Assembly: GCF_004526235.1 (NCBI RefSeq)
Contig: NZ_CP038159.1
Location: forward strand, 558,001-622,000
Direction: 5' to 3'
Origin: Sphingobacterium sp. CZ-2
Lineage (GTDB): Bacteria; Bacteroidota; Bacteroidia; Sphingobacteriales; Sphingobacteriaceae
DNA length: 64,000 nt
In this document: positions 26,701 through 35,233 of the stretch, piece by piece
Layout: each line of letters begins with the position of its first letter
Numbering within the stretch: position 1 is the stretch's first letter
Made by a program: the position numbers and the translations under genes
The notes under the pieces: model-generated
Told to the model about the DNA's origin: nothing
The model's database searches: none
Seen by the model: only the letters and a program-made list of their open reading frames with translations

Positions 26701-27626
26701 TATTCTTCTTCTTTATCGATTTCTGCCTCTACTTCTTTAGCCGATGGTAAGCGATCTGCCCCTAAGCGTTGAGGTCTAAAAATATAATAGATCCCACTTA
26801 ATGCAACGATCAAGGAGATGATATAAAATGTCATGGAAATGATTAAAGAGAAATGCTTATCAAGCATTAAATAGTTAGCTAGGTATACCATTGCTGAATC
26901 CCGAACCCCTGCAGCTCCTCCGATGGATGGTATAATAGCCGTCAGAGAGGTCACCATAAATATGAATATGTAGGGCGAAAACTTATCGTCAAATCCGATG
27001 GAGTATAAGATACAGATGGCGGCTATGGCCTGAAAACCCTGAACAAATAATGCCTTGAGATGCGTGATCACAAAGTTTGCTAGAAATTCCTTGAAGAATA
27101 AACGGAGCACATAGAGGTAACTTAACGTTCCGATGAGCAATACCGCAATAGTAACCGAATTAGGAATAGCAAAACGCGGCATAAAAATAATTAGTGCTCC
27201 TGAGACAATCCCTAATGCCCAAAGACCACTCAATCGATCAAAAAACACAGCCCCCAATACTTTCTTCCTCGATATATTAAAATTCTTCTTGATAAAAAAG
27301 ATCTTATAGCCATCGCCTCCAATTCCACCAGGCAAAAAGAAATTATATAATAGGCCTAATAAATACAAACGGAAATTATAACGCTCTGGTAGATTCAACC
27401 CAATCGCCTTAAAGAAAGAATTTAACCGGGATGACGCAATAACGATGGAAATAAAATAGAAAATTAGCGCCAAGAGCAGGTACAAAGGATTACTGGAAAG
27501 CAACGCTTCCTTTACCTCCTGGATATCTTTTGGATCCAATTTGCTGAACAACCAGTAAAAAGCACCCACAGTAATGAGTACTTTCAGCAAATTTTTACTA
27601 ATGGCCCAAATCTTTGTTTTATCCAT
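26700..27626 (-). CDS. UPF0104 / lysylphosphatidylglycerol synthase transmembrane-like protein
   Basis: The 308-residue membrane protein has about eight helices and the signature FLPGGIGGDGYKIFFI near residues 95-110, which defines the flippase-like membrane half of MprF. It lacks the synthase domain, so it does not make lysyl-lipid. Relatives such as AglD are tied to lipid-linked sugar transport. The C-terminal tail is acidic and cytoplasmic. It is followed by an SDR with overlapping codons. A second family member is at 35217. Confidence 0.85.
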   Translation of the reverse strand: MDKTKIWAISKNLLKVLITVGAFYWLFSKLDPKDIQEVKEALLSSNPLYLLLALIFYFISIVIASSRLNSFFKAIGLNLPERYNFRLYLLGLLYNFFLPGGIGGDGYKIFFIKKNFNISRKKVLGAVFFDRLSGLWALGIVSGALIIFMPRFAIPNSVTIAVLLIGTLSYLYVLRLFFKEFLANFVITHLKALFVQGFQAIAAICILYSIGFDDKFSPYIFIFMVTSLTAIIPSIGGAAGVRDSAMVYLANYLMLDKHFSLIISMTFYIISLIVALSGIYYIFRPQRLGADRLPSAKEVEAEIDKEEE

Positions 27627-27640
27627 TTTAAAATATTTTT

Positions 27641-27964
27641 TTAAAGCATCGGATAGATGCGGGAATAGAGCATGATCAAATAAAAAAGCAGAAAAGCTCC
27701 GCTCAAACTAAAAAGCCAGTTGATATCTGTTTTCCTATATTTTTCTCTTAACATAATGAACATCAGCAACAAGAAGATGACAAATAATGTTATAGGTGCA
27801 AATATAGCCCATTTATGGGGAAAAAAGAGGGAGACCTTATCGAGTAAATTAGCATCTTTGCTGAAGCTGAAAGCGATTCCAAAGAGGAGAACAATTAAGA
27901 TAAATCTTAGAATAGCCTTGGCAACAATTTTGCTTATGGTATGATTTTTGGATGTTTTGTTCAT
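27641..27964 (-). CDS. Small three-helix membrane protein, unknown
   Basis: The 107-residue protein (start ATG 27964; a longer in-frame start at 28000 adds 12 residues) has a basic N-terminus (MNKTSKNHTISKIVAKAILR) and three hydrophobic segments at about 18-35, 53-76 and 84-105. No family is recognised. It is 14 bases upstream of the UPF0104-like gene and probably in the same operon. It is divergent from the lipocalin-like gene at 28028. Confidence 0.65.
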   Translation of the reverse strand: MNKTSKNHTISKIVAKAILRFILIVLLFGIAFSFSKDANLLDKVSLFFPHKWAIFAPITLFVIFLLLMFIMLREKYRKTDINWLFSLSGAFLLFYLIMLYSRIYPML

Positions 27965-28027
27965 CAAAATTTCAAACGTTATTTTGCTACGAATATACAT
28001 TTAATATACTATTTTAAACTTTGTAAT

Positions 28028-28582
28028 ATGCACAAACGTATTTTTTCATTTTTAACCCTGTTAACCTGTGTGTTAATCTTGGGTAGTTGTGGAGCCCAGA
28101 AAAAGGGTGGTACAGGCGCCGGCACTGAAGTATCAGGACAAGGACCTACAGCATCGCAATGGCGTTCAGGAGTAAAAGGAAAATGGGTTTTAAATTCCGT
28201 TACTCGGGAGAACATTCCAAGTTCTTATACCATTAAGAACATTTTTGATGAGGCACCAGTAGATTGTTTCATTGGATCGATCTGGGATTTGCCAGGAGGA
28301 AACCAACGCGGAACCATCACGTTCAATGCGGAAGGTAATCTTTGTGCCAATGGTGCGGTTCGTACCATCGTTTGGTCTATCTTCAACCCAGGCAAAACAG
28401 GTGGACAACCATCTTTCCAATTCAAGAAATTGTATGCTGGAGATAAGGCTGCCAACGTAACAAGTGGATACCGTTTGGATCTATCCTACGCTGATGAAAA
28501 CGGTTTGGAAATGCGTATGCCGATTCCATTGGACAATGGACAAGGTACCTTATTATTTAAATTTAGTCGCGTGGCGAACTAA
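28028..28582 (+). CDS. Lipocalin-like lipoprotein
   Basis: The 184-residue protein has a lipoprotein signal with lipobox LGSC after a hydrophobic stretch, then a Gly/Thr-rich linker. The strand-rich domain includes GVKGKWVLNSVTREN, the G-x-W start typical of lipocalin-like proteins of Bacteroidota. The frame extends upstream to 27941 but ATG 28028 places the signal peptide correctly. Ligand unknown. A terminator follows. Similar secreted lipoproteins are abundant in this group, so no specific role is assigned. Confidence 0.75.
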   Translation: MHKRIFSFLTLLTCVLILGSCGAQKKGGTGAGTEVSGQGPTASQWRSGVKGKWVLNSVTRENIPSSYTIKNIFDEAPVDCFIGSIWDLPGGNQRGTITFNAEGNLCANGAVRTIVWSIFNPGKTGGQPSFQFKKLYAGDKAANVTSGYRLDLSYADENGLEMRMPIPLDNGQGTLLFKFSRVAN

Positions 28583-28602
28583 GTTTTCCTAAAATATTTG
28601 AA

Positions 28603-28635
28603 AAAGCCGCGGAGAAATCTGTGGCTTTATTTTTT
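28603..28635 (+). terminator. Intrinsic terminator after the lipocalin-like gene
   Basis: An 11-bp stem with two G-U pairs (28603-28613 with 28618-28628) followed by TATTTTTTAT. Confidence 0.75.
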
Positions 28636-28665
28636 ATATATCAATCGTTTGCTGTTTATTTGCAA

Positions 28666-28673
28666 TATATTTG
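28666..28673 (+). promoter_or_regulatory. -7 box TATATTTG upstream of gmd
   Basis: An exact TAnnTTTG match, 18 bases before the gmd ATG and just after a terminator. The -33 region is not clear. Confidence 0.55.
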
Positions 28674-28691
28674 TCGGATATTAACAGTAGA

Positions 28692-29843
28692 ATGAGTCAA
28701 GAGAATCAAAAAGTAGCGCTGATTACCGGTATTACTGGTCAGGATGGTGCTTATTTAGCTGAGTTTTTACTAAAAAAAGGTTATATCGTTCATGGGTTGA
28801 AAAGAAGAAGTTCTTCTTTCAATACCGATCGGATTGACCATCTATACCAGGACCCGCATCAATTGGGTCGTAATTTCGTGCTTCATTATGGCGATCTAAC
28901 CGATTCTACCAACCTGATCCGCATTATTCAAGAAACCAGACCACACGAGATCTATAACCTGGCCGCACAATCGCATGTTAAGGTTAGTTTCGACACCCCA
29001 GAATATACAGCTAACGCTGATGGCTTGGGGACCCTTCGGATTTTAGAGGCGGTTCGTTTATTAGGACTGGTTGAACATTGCCGGATCTATCAAGCATCTA
29101 CTTCTGAGCTATATGGCTTGGTGCAACAAGTGCCGCAGAGTGAGACAACGCCATTCTATCCGCGTAGCCCTTATGCGGTAGCCAAACTATATGGCTACTG
29201 GATTACGGTCAACTATCGCGAGGCTTATAACATGTATGCTTGTAATGGTATATTATTCAACCATGAAAGCCCTGTACGTGGGGAAACCTTTGTGACCCGA
29301 AAAATCACAAGAGCAGCTGCGAAGATCGTTTTAGGCTTACAGGATAAATTATTCCTTGGAAACCTTTCTGCGCAACGCGATTGGGGACATGCGAAAGATT
29401 ATGTGGAAGCTATGTGGCTTATCCTTCAGCAGGAAATTGCCGAAGACTTTGTCATTGCTACTGGTATCACTACCACGGTAAGGGAATTTGTGCGGATGGC
29501 CTTTGCAGAGCTAGGTGTAGAAGTGGAATTTTCTGGAAAAGCAGAAGCGGAAAAAGGTGTTATCATCGATCGCAACGACGAGAAATTGAAAGCATTGGGC
29601 CTAGACCCAGAAAAAATAAAATTAGGTCAGACCGTTGTCAAGGTAGATGCTCGATATTACCGACCAACGGAAGTAGATTTATTGATCGGCGATCCTACAA
29701 AAGCCAATCAAAAATTAGGATGGAAACCCAAATACAGCTTGGAAATGCTGGTAAATGAGATGGTCCTATCTGATCTTAAGCTCATGCAAAAGGAGGAATA
29801 CCTTAAAGCAGGCGGCTTTGATACCCTAAATTATTTTGAGTAA
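28692..29843 (+). CDS. gmd: GDP-mannose 4,6-dehydratase
   Basis: The 383-residue extended SDR converts GDP-mannose to GDP-4-keto-6-deoxymannose, the precursor of GDP-fucose and related sugars. It has the NADP-binding [16 protein letters not shown] (12-27), the R-S-S loop [15 protein letters not shown], the active site ASTSELYG (135-142) and YAVAKLYG (Y161, K165), and the family-specific [20 protein letters not shown] 28692 is used; an in-frame TTG at 28671 belongs to the -7 box. No GDP-fucose synthase lies next to it, so the next step must be encoded elsewhere. Confidence 0.95.
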   Translation: MSQENQKVALITGITGQDGAYLAEFLLKKGYIVHGLKRRSSSFNTDRIDHLYQDPHQLGRNFVLHYGDLTDSTNLIRIIQETRPHEIYNLAAQSHVKVSFDTPEYTANADGLGTLRILEAVRLLGLVEHCRIYQASTSELYGLVQQVPQSETTPFYPRSPYAVAKLYGYWITVNYREAYNMYACNGILFNHESPVRGETFVTRKITRAAAKIVLGLQDKLFLGNLSAQRDWGHAKDYVEAMWLILQQEIAEDFVIATGITTTVREFVRMAFAELGVEVEFSGKAEAEKGVIIDRNDEKLKALGLDPEKIKLGQTVVKVDARYYRPTEVDLLIGDPTKANQKLGWKPKYSLEMLVNEMVLSDLKLMQKEEYLKAGGFDTLNYFE

Positions 29844-29904
29844 CAGCATTTGGAACAATATTTGCTTTCAAACTTTATTATTTATTAGGAATCATTTTTG
29901 CATT

Positions 29905-29912
29905 TATGTTTG
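29905..29912 (+). promoter_or_regulatory. -7 box TATGTTTG upstream of the coiled-coil gene
   Basis: An exact TAnnTTTG match 39 bases before the ATG at 29952. Confidence 0.45.
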
Positions 29913-29951
29913 TCCTGTAAAGGATCCACATAAATATCAGCGTTAATTAAT

Positions 29952-30893
29952 ATGAAAACTGAGGAACATAAAGTAAACAGCCAGAATTCGGTTGATGATC
30001 CCGTTGGAAAGAGAGATAATTCAAAGGTTTACTTTTTTATTATTGCTATTGCAGCTTTGCTAGCTACAAACATATATTTTTACGTAAAGTTTAAATCCTC
30101 AGGAGAAAAGCTTTATACAGTAACCCTTCAAAAAGAGAATCTACAAACGGAGATAGACCGCATCGAAGCGGAATTGGACAACCTGAAGGCTCAAGATTTT
30201 GAGAGCAGTGAGGCTTTGATCAATGCAGAGAAAACTGCCCGCATTAAAATTGAGGAATTACGTACGGCATTGGAAAAAGGCGAAGTAACGGATGTTCAGG
30301 TGGAACGCGCGAAACAGGATGTTGCACGATTGAAGGATCAGGTATCCAAAATGAAGGATGAAGTTACTGGGCTCAAGATAAAAAATGAATTATTAGCAGA
30401 ATCCAACCTGCAATTGAAGGAGGAATCTGAAATTAATAAAACAAGGGCAAATACGCTTAGCACCGAAAAGAGACAGCTAACGGACAAGATCTCCAAAGCT
30501 TCTAACCTAAAGGTTTCCAACATTCATATTGCGGGAGTGGAAATGAAGAAAAGTGGTGATGTGGAATTGGAGACGAAAGCAAAACGTATCGATAAGATGC
30601 ATATCAACTTTACCATTGCGGATAATCCATTGGCCGAAACAGGCAAAAAAGATATCTATGTACGTATCATCAATCCAAAAGGAAATTTGATTGCTGATTC
30701 TGAAGATCTTTTCTATGTACATGGTGAGAAATTGCAATATACTTTCAAACAAGCGATCAATTTTTCAAATAATGGCCAAGAATATCAAATGGCTTGGTCT
30801 GATCAGGACCATAAATTTGAAAAAGGCGCTTATACCATTTTGCTGTATGCAGACAACTCCATCATGGGGCGCTCTTCCATTGTATTCAAATAA
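29952..30893 (+). CDS. Membrane-anchored coiled-coil protein, unknown
   Basis: The 313-residue protein has a polar N-terminus (1-25), one transmembrane helix (about 27-46), a long heptad-type coiled coil (about 53-180, rich in Glu, Lys, Leu), and a C-terminal beta-rich domain (about 185-313) with MHINFTIADNPLAETGKKDIYVRI and GAYTILLYADN. The single helix and no cleavage site suggest a type II protein with the coil and domain in the periplasm. Such proteins are conserved in Sphingobacteriaceae without a known role. Monocistronic, with a strong terminator. Confidence 0.75.
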   Translation: MKTEEHKVNSQNSVDDPVGKRDNSKVYFFIIAIAALLATNIYFYVKFKSSGEKLYTVTLQKENLQTEIDRIEAELDNLKAQDFESSEALINAEKTARIKIEELRTALEKGEVTDVQVERAKQDVARLKDQVSKMKDEVTGLKIKNELLAESNLQLKEESEINKTRANTLSTEKRQLTDKISKASNLKVSNIHIAGVEMKKSGDVELETKAKRIDKMHINFTIADNPLAETGKKDIYVRIINPKGNLIADSEDLFYVHGEKLQYTFKQAINFSNNGQEYQMAWSDQDHKFEKGAYTILLYADNSIMGRSSIVFK

Positions 30894-30908
30894 TTAAATA
30901 GGATATAT

Positions 30909-30946
30909 AAAAAAAGGGGAACATGTTAGCATGTTCCCCTTTTTTT
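30909..30946. terminator. Bidirectional intrinsic terminator
   Basis: A stem of 17 bp including A/T flanks (GGGGAACATG core, 4-base loop) with seven A before and seven T after. It serves the coiled-coil gene and, on the other strand, the convergent hydrolase operon. Confidence 0.93.
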
Positions 30947-30959
30947 ATAGGCTGATCCC

Positions 30960-32324
30960 TTATAAGGCCTTTATCCAATTGGCGATATCTTTCATCAGCT
31001 CCGGATCTAAACTGATAGGGATCTCTGGATATTCTCCGATTCCACCGGTTTTAGCGGGTTGCATCAAATGGTTCAGGTTGGGGTACAACTTTATTTCATT
31101 CTTCGGTTGCTTTGCCAGATTATCGGTTAAACTTTCCAAGTTCTCGGTGGAGTTGACTTGAACATCTTTTCCTCCATATGCTGCAAAAACAGGAACTTTA
31201 ATCTTACGGATAAATGTAGTAGGATCTATCTTTAAGAAATACCTGTACCATGGTGTAATGAGCACGGCAATCTGATCAGCAAAATCAGCTTCTTGGCTAC
31301 CTGGGATAACTTTCATGTTAGTCATAATAGCTTCAAAAGCCTTCTCTGTGGATAGATTACTTTTAGAAATCTCATAATTCCGTTTGATCATCGCCAATTG
31401 TTTGGTATCGATCGTTGTACCACTATTTTTGGCCAAGGCTTCGTTCTGGAGGATCATCAAGGAATCGATACGAATAGCTGGACCAGCTAAGGAAACAATA
31501 TAATCCAAACCGGCAATTCGTTGTCCTGCCAATAAAAAGGCAATGAGTCCGCCTTCACTATGACCGATAATACCCACTTTTTTAGGGTCTACATTCGATT
31601 GTGTCCTTAAGTATTTGATGGCCGCCAAGGCATCTTTGCCTAAATCTGCGGAGGTAGCAGTCTTAAAATCCCCCTCCGATTTGCCAACCCCTCGTTCATC
31701 GTATCGCAATACCACTATCCCCTGCTTGGTCAAATAATCTGCCAACACCTTAAAAGGCTCATGCCCATACATGGCCGAATTCCTATCAAGAGGTCCTGAA
31801 CCATTGACCAAAACTACCGCTGGATACCTTCCTTCCCCTTTCGGTTTGGTGATGGTGCCAGCAAATTTGATCTTCTCGGCAGTATTGGAAAAATGGACAT
31901 CCAAGGTGTCGTAACTATAAGGTGGGTTTACTTTTTGCGATCGCACCTTAGGAAAATCCGTAACAATTGTTGCGGGATCTTTTTTAAGCATCCGCATAGG
32001 TGCTTTCAAACCACCCTGTTGGATAATGCCATCAATAGCCTGTTTGTCGGGACTTAGCCTACCGGAATACTTGAGGCCGATCATTTTCATTTCAATAAAA
32101 ATAGAATCTGCACTCGCTTTGATGCTCGATAAAGGTGCCTTTTGTTTCGACTGTTTCGGACTTTGCATGGTACCCTTCCATTCGCCATCATATTTCAGTT
32201 CAAAAACCAAGGGGAGTTCCATGCCCTGAATTTCCAAACTTCCCTCCCAAGTGCCTTCGAACGATTGTCCAAAACTTAAGCTGCATCCGAACAGCGTAAA
32301 TAGTATAAATAAATATTTCTTCAT
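30960..32324 (-). CDS. Secreted alpha/beta hydrolase with N-terminal lipocalin-like domain
   Basis: The 454-residue protein has a signal peptide (cut near SFGQ, 20). Residues about 21-115 form a strand-rich domain (FEGTWEGSLEIQ...), followed by an alpha/beta hydrolase with PAVVLVNGSGPLDRN, YDERGVGKSEG and the nucleophile elbow GIIGHSEGG (S256). The late Asp is in YGGKDVQV and the His in LNHLMQ. It is probably an esterase or peptidase of the periplasm. ATG 32324 is chosen; the longer reading lacks a signal peptide at its start. Third gene of the DUF2089 operon, two bases after its neighbour. Confidence 0.87.
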   Translation of the reverse strand: MKKYLFILFTLFGCSLSFGQSFEGTWEGSLEIQGMELPLVFELKYDGEWKGTMQSPKQSKQKAPLSSIKASADSIFIEMKMIGLKYSGRLSPDKQAIDGIIQQGGLKAPMRMLKKDPATIVTDFPKVRSQKVNPPYSYDTLDVHFSNTAEKIKFAGTITKPKGEGRYPAVVLVNGSGPLDRNSAMYGHEPFKVLADYLTKQGIVVLRYDERGVGKSEGDFKTATSADLGKDALAAIKYLRTQSNVDPKKVGIIGHSEGGLIAFLLAGQRIAGLDYIVSLAGPAIRIDSLMILQNEALAKNSGTTIDTKQLAMIKRNYEISKSNLSTEKAFEAIMTNMKVIPGSQEADFADQIAVLITPWYRYFLKIDPTTFIRKIKVPVFAAYGGKDVQVNSTENLESLTDNLAKQPKNEIKLYPNLNHLMQPAKTGGIGEYPEIPISLDPELMKDIANWIKAL

Positions 32325-32326
32325 TT

Positions 32327-32926
32327 TTAATTGATATAAGGTCGTGTGATCCATAATAACGCATCCAATAAAAGAGTCATCAGTATAATGATGATTCCAT
32401 GATATCCCTTTTTGCTATTCATGGCAATTTTCATACCCTGAACCAGCAAAAAGAAAAAGAACAATATAAAAACCAAGGCCAGTATCGCAGCAAACGATAA
32501 CCATACCAATTGATTTAACATCCCTTCATCGGGTTTGATAGTTCCATTTACCATCGAAGGAATAATTGCTTGCGTTGTTTCTTTTAACATGGGATTGAAA
32601 AGAGCAAGCGCTATACATACTAGATTGGCCTGCGCAATTAACACCACGGTTAATACGTCGATAAACCTTGATTTGGCATATATTAGCCGTGCAAGGAAAA
32701 ACATCAGCAGGCTGAGGGAAGCTGTATTGATCAAATTATTGATGAGAACTTTCCAAAACTCCTTATATGTTGCCATGTGCATCTGAATGATTCCATCGGA
32801 AATAAATTCCCATTGATAGCCTAGAAAGCATAATATTAAAAAGGAGCAACTGCCAAGAATCAGCAAAAAATTGCTGGTATTGTTTTCAAATGGGTAAAAT
32901 ATTTTTGATATCAAATTGGTTTTCAT
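32327..32926 (-). CDS. Five-helix membrane protein, Yip1-like
   Basis: The 199-residue protein has about five hydrophobic helices with conserved-looking Pro and Phe near the start (KIFYPFENNTSNF), and resembles the Yip1-type bacterial membrane proteins in topology only. No catalytic motif is seen. It sits between a DUF2089 regulator (5 bases upstream) and the secreted hydrolase (2 bases downstream), so all three form an operon. Function unknown. Confidence 0.65.
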   Translation of the reverse strand: MKTNLISKIFYPFENNTSNFLLILGSCSFLILCFLGYQWEFISDGIIQMHMATYKEFWKVLINNLINTASLSLLMFFLARLIYAKSRFIDVLTVVLIAQANLVCIALALFNPMLKETTQAIIPSMVNGTIKPDEGMLNQLVWLSFAAILALVFILFFFFLLVQGMKIAMNSKKGYHGIIIILMTLLLDALLWITRPYIN

Positions 32927-32931
32927 TTTCC

Positions 32932-33198
32932 TTAATCTTTAAGTAATTTAATTTTGTCAATGAGTTCATCCAGTTTGTTCCGAACAGTAGGATAGCTCTT
33001 CCCCATTTTATTGGCCATTTCTTTAAGGCTTCCAGAGTCGAGCAAGAACTGCATGATAAAATCCTGTTCATCAGGTTCCAGTTTGAGGAACAGGGGCAAT
33101 CCAAATTTTCCAGCTACTTCGGTATGGCAGGATTCGCAATGAAGCTTTACAACGGTCATTTCATGGTTACATGCGGGGCAATGCAGTGGAAATTTCAT
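32932..33198 (-). CDS. DUF2089-type zinc-ribbon/HTH regulator
   Basis: The 88-residue protein has two CxxC pairs (CPACNHEM and CESCHTEV) forming a zinc ribbon at residues about 7-24, then a helix-turn-helix region (DSGSLKEMANKMGKSYPTVRNKLDELIDKI, about 52-82) resembling sigma-factor region 4. This is the layout of DUF2089. ATG 33198 (MKFPLHCPAC) is chosen over an upstream reading that adds 17 residues. As first gene of a three-gene operon with direct repeats in its promoter, it is probably autoregulatory. That role is inferred. Confidence 0.82.
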   Translation of the reverse strand: MKFPLHCPACNHEMTVVKLHCESCHTEVAGKFGLPLFLKLEPDEQDFIMQFLLDSGSLKEMANKMGKSYPTVRNKLDELIDKIKLLKD

Positions 33199-33213
33199 AT
33201 TTTCACATTTAAT

Positions 33214-33246
33214 TTTAATAAAATTAAAAATTGATTTAATAAAATT
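33214..33246 (-). promoter_or_regulatory. 12-bp direct repeats 21 bp apart upstream of the DUF2089 operon
   Basis: TTTAATAAAATT occurs at 33214-33225 and 33235-33246, exactly two helical turns apart, between the -7 box and the start codon. This is an arrangement expected for paired binding sites of a regulator on one DNA face. The surrounding DNA is very AT-rich, so chance is possible. Confidence 0.5.
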
Positions 33247-33254
33247 CAAATTTA
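33247..33254 (-). promoter_or_regulatory. -7 box of the DUF2089 operon
   Basis: On the minus strand this reads TAAATTTG, matching TAnnTTTG, 48 bases before the DUF2089 ATG. Confidence 0.45.
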
Positions 33255-33308
33255 ATTGAATATTATTTTGTTTTTAAAACATTAAACAATGCATAATATT
33301 CAATTATG

Positions 33309-33316
33309 TATATTTG
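33309..33316 (+). promoter_or_regulatory. -7 box TATATTTG upstream of plsC
   Basis: An exact TAnnTTTG match, 18 bases before the plsC ATG. Confidence 0.5.
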
Positions 33317-33334
33317 CTCAATTTTAATTTGATT

Positions 33335-34078
33335 ATGAGAAAAGTATTAGGATATATCCTAACCCCTATATTTTATTTGTCATTTGCACTTTCATTATTG
33401 ATATTCCATCCTATTCAATGGTTATGTTTAAAATTGGGTGGTTATAGTGCTCATAAAAAAAGTGTTGATATCCTTAATGGTCTATTGGTAGCCTGTAATT
33501 ATACCTTATTCAATAGAACAGAATTTATCGACAATAAAAACCTGCCTACAGGTAGACCTATCATTTTTATTGCGAATCACCAAAGTACCTACGATATTCC
33601 ACCTTTGATTTTCTTTTTGAGAAGGTTTCATGGCAAATTCATCAGCAAATTGGAACTGATGACGGCCAATATCCCCAGCATCTCTTTTAACCTAAAACAT
33701 GGAGGAGCCGCAAACATCGACCGTAAGGATCCCAAACAATCTATTGCGGAGATATTAAAGCTTGCTAATAACATGAAACAACATAACTGGTCGGCATTTA
33801 TATTTCCGGAGGGTACCAGGACGAAAACGGGTAAAATGAAAGCTTTCTCGGTGGGAGGAATAGCCACCTTGTTAAAGAAAAACCCAGATGCCTTGGTAGT
33901 ACCTATTGCGATCAATGGATCCTATAAAATGGTGCAGTGGGGTTCATTTCCATTACGCCCGTTCACCCATATGACTTGGGAAGTACTCGATCCTATCCCT
34001 ACGGAAGGATTAAGCTTGGAAGAAGTGGTGAAAAAGGCAGAAGAGGCAATCCGGGCAAAAGTAAAAGAAGAAAATTAG
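33335..34078 (+). CDS. plsC: 1-acyl-sn-glycerol-3-phosphate acyltransferase
   Basis: The 247-residue membrane-bound acyltransferase of phospholipid synthesis adds the second acyl chain to make phosphatidic acid. The active-site NHQSTYD (H82, D87) is the HX4D motif, and FPEGTRTK (157-164) binds the glycerol phosphate. An N-terminal hydrophobic helix (about 5-35) anchors it. ATG 33335 is chosen over a TTG at 33314 inside the -7 box. Related acyltransferases acting on ornithine lipids share these motifs, so the exact acceptor is inferred. Confidence 0.9.
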   Translation: MRKVLGYILTPIFYLSFALSLLIFHPIQWLCLKLGGYSAHKKSVDILNGLLVACNYTLFNRTEFIDNKNLPTGRPIIFIANHQSTYDIPPLIFFLRRFHGKFISKLELMTANIPSISFNLKHGGAANIDRKDPKQSIAEILKLANNMKQHNWSAFIFPEGTRTKTGKMKAFSVGGIATLLKKNPDALVVPIAINGSYKMVQWGSFPLRPFTHMTWEVLDPIPTEGLSLEEVVKKAEEAIRAKVKEEN

Positions 34079-34099
34079 GAGTTTCCTAATCGTTCAAGT

Positions 34100-35233
34100 C
34101 TATTTGACCGTTCTGCCTTTCCAATCGTATTTTCCGATATTCCCCATGATTCCGATGTAAATCAGGTATAAAGGATGTATAACGGTAAGCAAAGGTAGGT
34201 TGACCAGTAACTCCTTCCGCCTCATAAAAGCTAAAACGGGGTAAAGAAAAGCCAGTTCGCACAAAAATTTAAAGATGAGGGAAACAAGCACCAATGTTTG
34301 GGCATCCTTATCCAAGACCAACACGGAGAGCAAACTACCCAAGAAAACAAGATTAAAGATCCAAATACATACGCCTAAAACCACTACTTTTTTATCCTTA
34401 TATTTTGTACTCTTGGATGCCCAACGGCGCCTCTGGTTCAAGAATGCTTTGAGATTTTCCTTTGCATCCGTATAGACTACGGCCTCCCTTGATTTACAGA
34501 AACCAATCCATGCCGAATGGTTCTCAGCAACCTTATGAAGCAATAGTTCATCATCGCCTGAAGCCAGGTCATCAATACCTTTAAACCCTCCCATTTCAAA
34601 GAATAAGGATTTTCTATACGCCAAGTTAGCCCCATTACAAGTAGTTGGATTCTCATTTCCAATTCCCGATGCCCCTAAGCCTATTAGGTACAGAAACTCC
34701 AATGTTTGTAATTTTTCGAAATAGGATTTTTCTTCATGATAAGATACGGGGGAGGAAACCATCTGTTTTTGGTTCAATACCATGTAGGAGATGATGGTCC
34801 TGACCCATTTAGGGCCCATTTGACAGTCGGCATCTGTGGTAATGATGATATCACCTTCAGAAGCAATGATCGCCTTATTGATGGCAAATTTCTTGTAGGA
34901 ATTCAATTTGCTGCCCTCATTTAGGGTGATCAGTTTGACACCTCGTGTAGCATAGGATTGTACGATTAGTCCGGTTTTATCGGTAGAATGATCATCAATG
35001 ACAATAACTTCCAATAATTCTTTTGGATAATCTTGGGCAATGATGGCATCCAAGGTCTTTCCTATATTCTGCTCCTCATTTCGCGCGGCAATAATAATGG
35101 AGACCTTTTCGTTCGGGAAATGCTCTTCGCTTTGAAAATATGGAATCCGCATCCAACCATTTCGCATGTATAGGACAAGGACCACATAAACGATGGTCAT
35201 GATGAACAAATAGAAACTAAGACTTAGAATCAC
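34100..35233 (-). CDS. Membrane glycosyltransferase family 2
   Basis: The 377-residue enzyme has an N-terminal helix (about 4-23), a GT-A domain with VSIIIAARNEEQNIGKTLDAI (44-64), VIVIDDHSTD (77-86), the metal-binding DAD (D134-D136), acceptor-site SGDDE (226-230) and QRRRWASK (267-274), and then C-terminal helices (about 284-370). This is the processive/lipid-sugar type of GT2. Its start overlaps the UPF0104-like gene by 17 bases, so both are co-translated and likely act on the same lipid-linked sugar. Donor and acceptor unknown. Confidence 0.9.
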   Translation of the reverse strand: MILSLSFYLFIMTIVYVVLVLYMRNGWMRIPYFQSEEHFPNEKVSIIIAARNEEQNIGKTLDAIIAQDYPKELLEVIVIDDHSTDKTGLIVQSYATRGVKLITLNEGSKLNSYKKFAINKAIIASEGDIIITTDADCQMGPKWVRTIISYMVLNQKQMVSSPVSYHEEKSYFEKLQTLEFLYLIGLGASGIGNENPTTCNGANLAYRKSLFFEMGGFKGIDDLASGDDELLLHKVAENHSAWIGFCKSREAVVYTDAKENLKAFLNQRRRWASKSTKYKDKKVVVLGVCIWIFNLVFLGSLLSVLVLDKDAQTLVLVSLIFKFLCELAFLYPVLAFMRRKELLVNLPLLTVIHPLYLIYIGIMGNIGKYDWKGRTVK

